From Encephalitozoon hellem ATCC 50504 (lineage: Eukaryota; Microsporidia; Unikaryonidae): a DNA stretch of 64,000 nt. Location of the stretch: positions 1-64,000 of the forward strand of contig NC_018468.1 of assembly GCF_000277815.2 (NCBI RefSeq), read 5' to 3'. The position numbers were made by a program, and so were the translations under genes. Under the pieces are notes generated by a model. It ran no database searches. It saw only the letters and a list, made by a program, of their open reading frames with translations, and was not told where the DNA came from. Shown piece by piece: positions 20,947 to 29,267 of the stretch (position 1 is the first letter of the stretch; each line of letters starts with the position of its first letter).

Positions 20947-21432
20947 CTAGCTCTTCTTCAGAACAGTGACGTTTCTAATTCTGTCTAGCGACTTGACATC
21001 AAGCTTCTTTTTGGTGCTGGAACTGCTTTCTTTTCCCTGAACAATCCTTATCTCGCAGTCAGGAACAAATCCGTTGTTTCCAAAGTCAACAATCTGCATG
21101 AGATCTCCTTCAATTTCATTGTAGAGGGAGAGAATGTCCTTACATTCCAGATCATCCGTATCCGGAAGCTCATCTGCAATATCGACAACCTCCTTGACAT
21201 TATACTCGTGGTTGTCAAATGTTCCCTCTCGAATTCTCTGCAGAGTAATGCTTTCTATTTCGCTGTCCTGTTTTGATGAGAATGGAACAAGCGGAGGCCC
21301 TTGCTTAAAGTCGATTTCCTCCTGCTCTAGTAAGCTATTCTTTGGCCTTTTTCTCACATCCACTTCTCCTGCATACTTCCATTCCTTTGGCTTGACTAGA
21401 AGCTTCTCTATCTCTTCAATACGTTCGTCCAT
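20947..21432 (-). CDS. MPP10: C-terminal conserved part of MPP10 (U3 snoRNP)
   Basis: 161 residues. The block EIEKLLVKPKEWKYAGEVDV directly followed by RKRPKNSLLEQEEIDF matches the MPP10 core (Trp, GEV, RPxxSLLEE, DF), and LQRIREGTFDNHEY follows as in the family. The last 60 residues correspond to the Imp4-binding end. The protein begins with its own ATG at 21432. Typical MPP10 is 550-680 residues in one chain; here the conserved C-terminal core stands alone and the likely N-terminal part is in the opposite-strand neighbour, 82 bp away tail to tail. Confidence 0.85.
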   Translation of the reverse strand: MDERIEEIEKLLVKPKEWKYAGEVDVRKRPKNSLLEQEEIDFKQGPPLVPFSSKQDSEIESITLQRIREGTFDNHEYNVKEVVDIADELPDTDDLECKDILSLYNEIEGDLMQIVDFGNNGFVPDCEIRIVQGKESSSSTKKKLDVKSLDRIRNVTVLKKS

Positions 21433-21486
21433 TTTAACGGCTCATCCGGGGCTTTTTTTATATCTGGCAGCTAAAAGACTGCACAG

Positions 21487-22059
21487 TTACCCTTTTTTGC
21501 GATATTCTATCTTCTTGGCAATACAGTTCTCCTTGCACTCAAAGAAGTCATCCAGATGCTTACAAATAAACTTAATCCCGTCGTCCTCGGCTCCTGGCGT
21601 AAATTCGGGGCAGCAAATAAAGTTTTGGGTATGAACGGACTTGTCAACACTGTCATCCACAAGAATACACCTCTCAACACCAATACCGTGATTTCTTGCA
21701 ACAACATTCAGGTCTTTGACCCATAAGTTGCATTCAGACTCAATCTTGACTTTCCCAACTTTGCAATCAAGCTGTGAGTACCAATCCAGGAAACGGTTAA
21801 ACCCAACAAGCTCTAAGTGTTTGACCAGATGCACCGCATTTTGCCTCATCCCCGTCGTCCACAGCACATAGCTAGTGTTGTGCGTCTTAAGAAACTTTAT
21901 CAGCAGGTCCAAGTGGGGACGGTTGTAAATGAGATAACTCTTGAAATTGGCGTCCGGCTTTATGCCCATGGAAGCAAGCTCTCGGTGCTCCTTTTTGGCC
22001 TTGTGGTACTTCCTCAGCAGAGTTCCACTTATGTCGAAAACTACTAGGAACTTAGCCAT
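21487..22059 (-). CDS. FCP1/NIF-like HAD-family protein with altered active site
   Basis: 190 residues from the ATG at 22059, which follows a CCCC by 9 bases. An ATG at 22113 would add 18 residues but a TATA-like TTTTATAAGG lies between it and the next stop. HAD motif I reads VVFDISGTLL: the nucleophile Asp is present but the second Asp of DxDGT is Ser. Motif II is in YVLWTTGM, and motif III is in CILVDDS. Similarity is to SCP/FCP1 phosphatases and Tim50. Loss of the general-acid Asp suggests little or no phosphatase activity, or a Tim50-like binding role. I infer the fold from motifs only. Confidence 0.8.
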   Translation of the reverse strand: MAKFLVVFDISGTLLRKYHKAKKEHRELASMGIKPDANFKSYLIYNRPHLDLLIKFLKTHNTSYVLWTTGMRQNAVHLVKHLELVGFNRFLDWYSQLDCKVGKVKIESECNLWVKDLNVVARNHGIGVERCILVDDSVDKSVHTQNFICCPEFTPGAEDDGIKFICKHLDDFFECKENCIAKKIEYRKKG

Positions 22060-22136
22060 CGATTCAGGGGAGAAAACAAAATTCAATACTTGCAAATCAA
22101 AAATAGCCTTCATGTGCCTTATAAAAACATCGGAAT

Positions 22137-25100
22137 TTAATTCTGTATAGACCTGCTTAGAGGAAACAAAGCCTCGAACTTCTTCACTATAAATTCCTCG
22201 CTAACACTGAATTTCTCTCCGGCTAAAGCAATTCCCTTGGTTAGCAGCTCATTACGTAGCTCAGACAATGTCTTGACACTCCAATTTTTCGGGAGCATTC
22301 CTCTCTTGGGCTGAGGAATCTTTGCCATCGATCTTAAGCTATTGAACCAATTCATTCTATCGAAACACTCGGTCTCTGAGCTGCTGAGCTTGTGTCTTTT
22401 AGTTTCCCCCAGGATTCGATTAATGGTCTCTTCAAGCCCTTCTATGTCTTTGTCCCCGAGAAACTCGACTATGCTCTCCCTGTTGTCGTCCGTTATTCGG
22501 CCAAACATCATTATAGCTTTATGAAACAGATTGTTGTCTTCACGGACCTCCTTCTTCCTGCTCAGCGTAGAGACAATCTTCCTAACCCGTTGGTTCATGT
22601 CCTCCATGTTCTTGTTCCTGATTGTTTCAGGATAGCAGTCATATCCATACTTCAGCGTCAACTCAACAAGCATCCTGTCGTCATCGTTAGTCCATCCTCT
22701 GACTTTCTCCACTGAGAGATCCTCTGTCTTCAGAAGCGAGTGCAAGATCATAACCACCTGGATCCGCAGCAGAAATCTTTCTCCATATTTCTTATATACA
22801 TCCTCAAACTTTGAAAACAACGAAGGATCATAGTTATCAACAAGAAACTCTTCTATCCCGTCAGAGAAGTCTGATCTCACCTTAGTGCTTTGGAACTGAT
22901 CGACAACATATTTCACAAGATACCTGAAGTACGTGGCCGTGTCCTTGAAGTGCTTTGACTGAGGTAACACACGTGCTTCGTCATCCCCCTTCAAATCCTC
23001 CTCTTCCAGCTTTGGAATCTCAAGCCCAACAGACCTGGGCCCAAATCTGAGAACTCCAAGGAATATGAGTAGGCACTGGTTCTCGTAAAATACATTCTCA
23101 TCCTCGTTTTCAAGCTTTGTGTTCAGAAGGCCATCAATCTCAGAAATATTCTCTTGAGTCAATCCTCCTTCTCTGGCAAGTCTTCTCATCTGTCTCTTAA
23201 TTCTTCCCTCGCTCTCCTCACTCTTCTTCTTGTTAAGAAGATTCTCCCAGAAGTCGGGGTCGTCAATGTCTTCCTCAACCTGGAAAGATGCCTTCGAAAA
23301 CACATTCCCTCCGTCAGAGTGCTTCACAATCTTTGTCCTTCTCTCAAGAATTTGATCAATGTCCTCCTCACAAAACTTTCTACTAGACGCATCGTCAGTC
23401 TCCATCAGGACCCCATAGGCTCCCTTCCGCAGAAGAGTTTCTATGGCATCTTTCTTCCGGGTCTTCTCGCTTTTGTGTTCCTCAAAGGTCATTCTTTGTA
23501 GCACCGCACGATCAAGTCCTAGCTTCAGCCCTGCTTTATCAAACATCTCTCTTTCATATGTGTTCTCAGTCACCAACCTGTACACCTTTACTTCGCTTGT
23601 CTGCCCAATTCTATGGCACCGAGCCTGTGCTTGGAGATCATTCTGAGGATTCCAATCAGAGTCGAAGATAATCACAGTGTCCGCCGCAGTAAGATTTATC
23701 CCTACGCCGCCAGCACGAGTGCTCAAAAGGAACACAAAGACATCGCTTGTCTTGTCGCTGAACCTATCAATTGCTGCCTGTCTGTTCTCGGTTCTGGCTC
23801 CCCCATCAATCCTCTCATACTTGTACTTTCTATATGTAAGATATTCCGCAAGGAGATCCAGGCATCTAGTCATCTGGGAAAAAATAAGCACCTTATGCCC
23901 ATTCTTCAGCTTTCCCAGGAGCTTGTCCAGAAGCACAAGCTTTCCACTGCTCTGGATAAACACTTTGTAGTACTCGTCAATGTCGCTTATTATTCCGCCT
24001 TCTTGATGCTCGTCTCCATTCAGCACATCAGAAGCTAGCGTTATATCATTCTCCGCTCCCTCAGCCCTATTCTTCTCCCTCTTCTTCTTCAGATATCCGC
24101 TAAGTATCTGCTCTTCTGCTCCCTTGATCAGGTACGGGTGTATACAGCACTTTCTTAGCTCCATCATGACATTAAGAAGATTCGGCGCAGAGTCCTTCCC
24201 TCCTTTGGTTAAAAACTCGATGTTCTTTTCAAGTATTGCTCGGTAAAACCTTTTCTGGATCATCGTCAAGGCAACCTCAATAATGGTCTCTTCCTTCGTA
24301 GGAATCGATTTTTCAACATCCTCCTTCATCCTTCTAAGCATCAAGGGCCTCAGAAGCCCTTGGAGCTTCTCGACATCGTTGATGTTTTCCATCTTGAACT
24401 CCCCAAGGAAGTGTGGAAGGCTCGAAAACCTCACAGGGTCTATGAAGTTTAGCAGAGACCACAGCTCAGAAATGTTGTTTTGGAGCGGCGTCCCACTCAA
24501 TAGCACCTTGTGGTTGAACTTCAGAGTCCTCAACACAGTTGCTGCCTTCGATTTTGCATTCTTCAGTCGGTGGGCCTCATCAAATATTCCCACAGAAAAG
24601 TGGAATTGGCTTAGATGCTCCTGCTCGGCCATGACAGTATCATATGTCGTGATCAGCACATCAAATAATCTAATCTCGAGATTATTTTTCTTTAATACAA
24701 ACTCATACTCGGCTATCAACGCTCTTCCAGGCCTATTTTCATGATACTTCAATACCCTTAGGTCGGTCCATGCTTCAAATTCTCTTTCCCAGTGCGGAAT
24801 AATACTAAGAGGTGTCACAACAAGCACAGGTGCACAGTAGTCGTACTTTGTAAAAAGCGTATTGATGAAGGTCACGCTCTGAACCGTCTTTCCCAGCCCC
24901 ATCTCATCAGCCATAATGCAGCTCTGTCGATAGTACCACCGATTCAGCAGCCAGTTTAGCCCTTCAAGCTGGTACTCCCGGAGCCTGTTTTCTCCCTTAA
25001 ACACAGGCGACTCGTCGTACTTGATGAAGTTCTCCCTCGACGGCCTCCACTCAATCCCAACCCTCATGTTCCTAATCTTTTTTCTATCTCTGTATTTCTT

Positions 25101-25880
25101 AAGCTCCTCCTCAAACCCCTCGCATTTCGTCACACTCTCCGCAGTCTCAAACGTCGACAGTTCATAAGGCTGGCTCTTCCACTTCACTAGAAACACTTTC
25201 TCTCCATCGTAATCCTCATGAAGTATTCTATCCACTTTCAAAAAGTCAGGGTTGAAGGGGACCTCAACAGCCCTGAACTTCTTCACCTTCATTGCCCCGA
25301 CCTTTGTGGCCATGATCTCTTCCTTCGGAACCCAATCACAGTGGAGATAGCTTTTGTATTTGAACTTAACAAAGTACTTTTCACCCTCCGCATCGTACTT
25401 CAATAGCTTCTCAATTCCATCTTCAGACTCCTCGTCGGCTTCTTCCGTGCTGCTCTCAGACTCCGGTATCGACGTTCTCTTGACCATCGCCGCATTCCTC
25501 TTCTGTCTCCTCTCGGGGATGTAAACACTCCTCTCCTCGCTCCTTTCCCGATATCCGCTGGTCTCCCGAGCCCGTGAGTCCTCTCCTTGGAGAGAAACAC
25601 TCGATCCATATCCATAACCATATCCTTGATTGAAATTAAAGGTGTTGTAGAACCCATGCTGGATTCCTGGAATCATACTGTGTGCAATCCCCGGCCCTAT
25701 TGTTGGAGCATATTGGTATCCAAGTGGCGCTTGGTAAAGCATAGGATTGAAGTGGCTTTGGGCTGGTCTGCCACCCTCATTTTTACGCGGCCTTCCCCTT
25801 TTCCTAGGCATCACTTTCTTCTCGCTGGACTCCTCGCTAGTGGTAATGGAACTTGCAGTACTCTCACTCTCTGAACCCAT
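22137..25880 (-). CDS. CHD1: CHD1-type chromodomain SNF2 helicase
   Basis: ATP-dependent nucleosome remodeller of 1247 residues from the ATG at 25880; an ATG at 25895 would add 5. The N-terminal tail is Ser/Glu-rich with a KRGRPRK AT-hook-like patch. Two chromodomains lie at about 150-205 and 215-275 (KFKYKSYLHCDWVPKEE, then FLVKWKSQPYELSTFE). SNF2 motor: Walker A MADEMGLGKT near 330, DEAH box FDEAHRLKNAKSK near 440, SGTPLQNN near 465, and helicase C with QARCHRIGQT near 755. The C-terminal 350 residues would hold the SANT/SLIDE-like DNA-binding part. Domain order is that of CHD1. Confidence 0.95.
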   Translation of the reverse strand: MGSESESTASSITTSEESSEKKVMPRKRGRPRKNEGGRPAQSHFNPMLYQAPLGYQYAPTIGPGIAHSMIPGIQHGFYNTFNFNQGYGYGYGSSVSLQGEDSRARETSGYRERSEERSVYIPERRQKRNAAMVKRTSIPESESSTEEADEESEDGIEKLLKYDAEGEKYFVKFKYKSYLHCDWVPKEEIMATKVGAMKVKKFRAVEVPFNPDFLKVDRILHEDYDGEKVFLVKWKSQPYELSTFETAESVTKCEGFEEELKKYRDRKKIRNMRVGIEWRPSRENFIKYDESPVFKGENRLREYQLEGLNWLLNRWYYRQSCIMADEMGLGKTVQSVTFINTLFTKYDYCAPVLVVTPLSIIPHWEREFEAWTDLRVLKYHENRPGRALIAEYEFVLKKNNLEIRLFDVLITTYDTVMAEQEHLSQFHFSVGIFDEAHRLKNAKSKAATVLRTLKFNHKVLLSGTPLQNNISELWSLLNFIDPVRFSSLPHFLGEFKMENINDVEKLQGLLRPLMLRRMKEDVEKSIPTKEETIIEVALTMIQKRFYRAILEKNIEFLTKGGKDSAPNLLNVMMELRKCCIHPYLIKGAEEQILSGYLKKKREKNRAEGAENDITLASDVLNGDEHQEGGIISDIDEYYKVFIQSSGKLVLLDKLLGKLKNGHKVLIFSQMTRCLDLLAEYLTYRKYKYERIDGGARTENRQAAIDRFSDKTSDVFVFLLSTRAGGVGINLTAADTVIIFDSDWNPQNDLQAQARCHRIGQTSEVKVYRLVTENTYEREMFDKAGLKLGLDRAVLQRMTFEEHKSEKTRKKDAIETLLRKGAYGVLMETDDASSRKFCEEDIDQILERRTKIVKHSDGGNVFSKASFQVEEDIDDPDFWENLLNKKKSEESEGRIKRQMRRLAREGGLTQENISEIDGLLNTKLENEDENVFYENQCLLIFLGVLRFGPRSVGLEIPKLEEEDLKGDDEARVLPQSKHFKDTATYFRYLVKYVVDQFQSTKVRSDFSDGIEEFLVDNYDPSLFSKFEDVYKKYGERFLLRIQVVMILHSLLKTEDLSVEKVRGWTNDDDRMLVELTLKYGYDCYPETIRNKNMEDMNQRVRKIVSTLSRKKEVREDNNLFHKAIMMFGRITDDNRESIVEFLGDKDIEGLEETINRILGETKRHKLSSSETECFDRMNWFNSLRSMAKIPQPKRGMLPKNWSVKTLSELRNELLTKGIALAGEKFSVSEEFIVKKFEALFPLSRSIQN

Positions 25881-25895
25881 GTTTTGGGGCCCCAT

Positions 25896-26237
25896 TTTTT
25901 TGCTTTTAAAAATTTATTTGCCTTTGCAGAAGACCTCTTGGCTATCACAAGCATCCCCAATGCTTCGCTCTTCGTGTTTCTTGCAACTCTGCCACCGCTT
26001 TTCCTTCCATTTAAGTGAAAGTCCTCAGAGTCCAAAATTTCCGAAATAAAACCCTATTCAACAGAATCCTCGACCTCCCTTAAGCACCTTGCATCTAATC
26101 TTCATCCTCCTTCTGTATCGTCTCTCATATCTCTGTCATGTCCTACCGAAATTAATCAATAAATTAAAAGCGACTTCGTTTACAAGATAATATCTAAAAG
26201 AACAAGAGAGCCTCTGTCAAAATTTCTGCAAAATCCT
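25896..26237. other. 342-bp intergenic region without a supported gene
   Basis: Lies upstream of CHD1 and downstream of BRX1, both on the minus strand. It contains AT-rich tracts (TTTTAAAAATTTATTT near 25904-25919) suited to a CHD1 promoter. A minus-strand frame starting with TTG at 26035 crosses into the CHD1 start. It encodes a basic peptide without family resemblance and I do not call it. I see no tRNA. Confidence 0.5.
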
Positions 26238-26828
26238 TTAATCTAAACTCTTTTCTACGGAATGCCCATTCTCCTCGGCTTTGTATAGAATGTTCCCCTC
26301 AAAGCACTTTTCAAATACTTTAAGAACCTCGAGGACAAGCCTGGGGCCAATCTCCTCCAGCTTCTTCCCTATTTTGTAGCACCGGACCCAAATAACACCG
26401 TCGAGATAGAAAAAGCACAAGGCCTTGTCTTTCGTCTCGTTAGACCGGAAAACATGCTCTATAACACTCTTCACGTGCCCCAGATGCTCTATCTCCTCAA
26501 ACTCCTTGCTGAACATCAGAACATATCCACAGTCCTTAAAAGAGTTCACAGGAAAGTTGCAGTCCTTCACAGTAAACAGGCTGTATATCCTAAATACAGC
26601 AGACATTCCGTTGTGTATCCCTATCCATAAGTCGTCAGACCTCTTCGTAGATCGGAAGAAAAGCATAGAGTCGCATTCATTTAGTTCCATCAGACTCCTG
26701 AGCTCCTTGTAGTCCTTCCCCATATCCCATTTCTGCTCCTCCTCAACCTTCACCAGCTTAGAAATATCCCTCATAAGATGTCGTATCTTTACTGATGCTC
26801 CTCTTGTACTCAGAATCACGCTAGTCAT
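26238..26828 (-). CDS. BRX1: Brix-domain ribosome biogenesis protein BRX1
   Basis: 196 residues, made almost only of the Brix domain. The start VILSTRGASVKIRHLMRDI matches the BRX1 signature (hydrophobic, S-R-G, R-HLM-DL). The block NECDSMLFFRSTKRSDDLWI corresponds to the CN-x-FFEARK-x-DLYLWL segment. BRX1 is needed for early 60S assembly. Yeast Brx1 is about 290 residues, so this copy has lost the tails. The ATG is 4 bases after a GGG. Confidence 0.85.
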   Translation of the reverse strand: MTSVILSTRGASVKIRHLMRDISKLVKVEEEQKWDMGKDYKELRSLMELNECDSMLFFRSTKRSDDLWIGIHNGMSAVFRIYSLFTVKDCNFPVNSFKDCGYVLMFSKEFEEIEHLGHVKSVIEHVFRSNETKDKALCFFYLDGVIWVRCYKIGKKLEEIGPRLVLEVLKVFEKCFEGNILYKAEENGHSVEKSLD

Positions 26829-26951
26829 CTACCCTTGTAACAGTAAAAAATCTTCTACTTTTAAGCGTTTTATTCAGAGAGCTATAAAAGGCTATTTAAT
26901 TATCGGGCCGGGGACCTTTCGTTCAAGAGCATCACAGCTTCAGACTCAGGC

Positions 26952-27839
26952 TCATCTCTTTTCCAGCTCCGCCCCCTTCTCCATCACCTCCTTGATGCTG
27001 CGCTTGACCTTGGTGATCTCAACAAGCTTCTCGGTAATCGTCTCCCATTTGTTCTTCTTGGTCCTTCCAAGCAAGGAAATCAATCTCTTCAGTGTTGAGA
27101 TCTCAGAGGGCGTCCAGCTGTTCATTCTCATCATCTCCTTCATCTGCTCCTCAATGCTCTTCCCCACCCTTGGGTCTCTCTTCTTAGCAATCTGGACAAG
27201 CTTCTTGATTCTCAAGGCATCCTGATTCTTCAGAAGACTTAGCTTCTCCTTGTTCTTTATAGAATATTGTGATCTATCATATTCCCCCATGTTGTAGAGC
27301 TCTTCTACAGGTTCAAAAGTCCTCCAAGACTTAAAGTTGTTCCAAAACTCGTAAAACTCTAAGGCCTTCTTAGAGTCATCATTTCTGTCCAGTAGGGGAA
27401 CAGGCTGGTTGATACTAAACCTGGCGTTTCTTTGAAAGCACTCGCCAAATACATCAAAAAACTCGTCCTCGCGATAAATTTTGTCCTCAGGAATACTCTC
27501 GTCAAAAAAGTTGGAATCGTAGAACAGCCTGAGCTTTCGATCTCTAAACACGTCTCTTGCAATCTTGACCAGCAGAAACGCCTCTCGGCAGCCCTTAGTC
27601 AAGTCGGGATGGTATTCATGCATCTTGACCTTTGCCACATGGTCAAGGATTCCGGGGGGAATGGGCTTTGTCCGATACATATCCAAGTCAAGTAGAAGAT
27701 ACAGGTCGATACACCTTCCCCATCTTTCAAACTCCTTCTTTGTGTATAGATTCAGGACATTCCTTCTTCCAAGGTATTCCTCATGAATTCTTGCAAGCTC
27801 TCCAGTTGGTCTTTCGTATTTAACGATCCAATTGAGCAT
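26952..27839 (-). CDS. ZUO1: Zuotin/DNAJC2-like ribosome-associated J protein
   Basis: 295 residues from the ATG at 27839, which follows CCCC by 4 bases. An ATG at 27890 would add 17 residues, but a TATAA motif sits at its border. The J domain near residues 60-120 keeps HPD (EYHPDLTKG). The zuotin homology region follows: YDSNFFDESIP, then PVPLLDRNDDSKKALEFYEF and FKSWRTFEPV. The C-terminus has a SANT-like domain (WTPSEISTLKRLISLLGRTK). Zuotin works with Hsp70 on nascent chains at the ribosome exit. It is shorter than yeast Zuo1 (433) and lacks most of the charged ribosome-binding segment. Confidence 0.92.
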   Translation of the reverse strand: MLNWIVKYERPTGELARIHEEYLGRRNVLNLYTKKEFERWGRCIDLYLLLDLDMYRTKPIPPGILDHVAKVKMHEYHPDLTKGCREAFLLVKIARDVFRDRKLRLFYDSNFFDESIPEDKIYREDEFFDVFGECFQRNARFSINQPVPLLDRNDDSKKALEFYEFWNNFKSWRTFEPVEELYNMGEYDRSQYSIKNKEKLSLLKNQDALRIKKLVQIAKKRDPRVGKSIEEQMKEMMRMNSWTPSEISTLKRLISLLGRTKKNKWETITEKLVEITKVKRSIKEVMEKGAELEKR

Positions 27840-27923
27840 CCAGGGGAAAAAAACCCGAACTTTAAGTTTTGGCGAGGAGGCTGGGCCCATTATAAACCTA
27901 TAACTTTAATTCTTCTTATCTAT

Positions 27924-28766
27924 TCAGCATATCATGTCCGTAAAAGACTTGAACAGTGCCTTGCACTCTGCATCAGATGAGATCAGTGAGCTTGCCTCGC
28001 TAGTAAATAGTCCATCGGGCTTTTTTGAGCTTAGCAATGTCCTGATGTGAGGCTTTGCACAGAGCCTGATGTAGATCCTCAGTGCAGCCTTCACAAGCTT
28101 TACAGACCCGACGCTGACGCCTTGGGATGCCAATGAATTGAACATCAGGTTTATTGCTGAAAATCTATCAAATGTCTGGCATGCATAGTTAAGCCCGTCG
28201 TCACTTCCTATTATCAGTCCAAAGACATTTGCCGAAAGTAGCTGGGATGCTTCCGAGCCGAGGTCAACTATTTTGAGAAGAAGAGGAACAACCTCCGTTG
28301 TTTTTAGCTGCTTGTGGATGTACTGATCCCCATTCTGGAGCAGCGATGCCACCACTCCTAAGGCAGAGATTCTCAGTGTCTCATATTTGGAGTCGGAATC
28401 GGATATCACAAGGTATCTGTATATGTAGTAAGGAAATCTAGCATCAACAAAGACCCTCTTTATCTTGGGGTCGCTCACTAGTATCTGGAGAATGTTCAGA
28501 ACAGTATACAGTCTGTGGTATTCCATCTCATCAAACATGTTTGTGCTCAGAGTCATGTAGGGCGTGATCACCTCCTGAAGTAGAAAAACAGGCATGGAGT
28601 CGTGATTCCATATGTCGGAAGACAGCCCGGGCGATTTCTTCAACTCCTCAAACAGCTCATTCATCTTGTCCACATCCTTTGAATTTGTTATGACCGACGT
28701 GCAAAGATCTGACAGCCTTTTCTTCTGAGTTTCCTCGTACTTATTGTCCTTCTCGGTATCTTCCAT
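27924..28766 (-). CDS. CAF40: CNOT9/Caf40/Rcd1 subunit of CCR4-NOT
   Basis: 280 residues of armadillo-like helices. Recognisable CNOT9 blocks: YHRLYTVLNILQILVSDPKI, RFPYYIYRYLV, SALGVVASLLQNGD, TEVVPLLLKI, and LRIYIRLCAKPHIRTLL near the end. It is the peptide- and Roquin/Bam-binding module of the deadenylase complex that controls mRNA decay. The length matches the conserved core of the family. Confidence 0.93.
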   Translation of the reverse strand: MEDTEKDNKYEETQKKRLSDLCTSVITNSKDVDKMNELFEELKKSPGLSSDIWNHDSMPVFLLQEVITPYMTLSTNMFDEMEYHRLYTVLNILQILVSDPKIKRVFVDARFPYYIYRYLVISDSDSKYETLRISALGVVASLLQNGDQYIHKQLKTTEVVPLLLKIVDLGSEASQLLSANVFGLIIGSDDGLNYACQTFDRFSAINLMFNSLASQGVSVGSVKLVKAALRIYIRLCAKPHIRTLLSSKKPDGLFTSEASSLISSDAECKALFKSFTDMIC

Positions 28767-28802
28767 TCCAGGGTGGGGATAAATGAGAATTCCAATTTGC
28801 CT

Positions 28803-29231
28803 TCACTGCTTCTTCTTTTGCTTCGCCTCATGATACCTGACAACAAGCCACTTCAGCTTCTCAAACAGCAGCATGTTCCTTAGCGTGCTATATCTTGGGC
28901 GCTTGTACATCCCGACTTCCCTTAGTGTCCTTTCGTAGTCACGATTCCACGTGGTTTTATTGAATCCGAGCGATGATGCAAGAAATGCATTCGGATACGT
29001 AAGCTCTTTGTTTATAAGTCTCCTGATCACAGCGTTCCTATCCTCTAGCTCGTTTATGTTATAGATGTTCACTTCGTTGAAATGCGCCGATAAAACATCA
29101 TCTCGGTCTCTTCTAATCGACTCTATGTTGTTAAGAATTTCCAAGTACTTGCATGTTGTGGAATCGTTTGAGAACTCATAGCCCTTGTCATCTTTCTTCT
29201 CCATCTTGAGAGAAGGATTTAAAGAGAACAT
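28803..29231 (-). CDS. Hypothetical basic helical protein
   Basis: 142 residues from the ATG at 29231, or 133 from the ATG at 29204. It is helical and basic, with a central conserved-looking block (INELEDRNAVIRRLINKELTY, then GFNKTTWNRDYERTLREVG) and a Lys-rich end (AKQKKKQ). No signal peptide or membrane segment. Faint resemblance of the central part to the ISY1 splicing factor is not strong enough for a call. The gene has the same strand as its CNOT9 neighbour. Confidence 0.75.
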   Translation of the reverse strand: MFSLNPSLKMEKKDDKGYEFSNDSTTCKYLEILNNIESIRRDRDDVLSAHFNEVNIYNINELEDRNAVIRRLINKELTYPNAFLASSLGFNKTTWNRDYERTLREVGMYKRPRYSTLRNMLLFEKLKWLVVRYHEAKQKKKQ

Positions 29232-29267
29232 TATCTCACTAAAATCCTGTTTATTAATTAAGAGGGC

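Noticed and set aside
25811..26035. Basic 74-codon minus-strand frame upstream of CHD1, possible small ribosomal protein
   Set aside because: It begins with TTG, crosses into the CHD1 coding sequence and matches none of the small basic ribosomal proteins I know (eL29, eL39, eL41, eS30).
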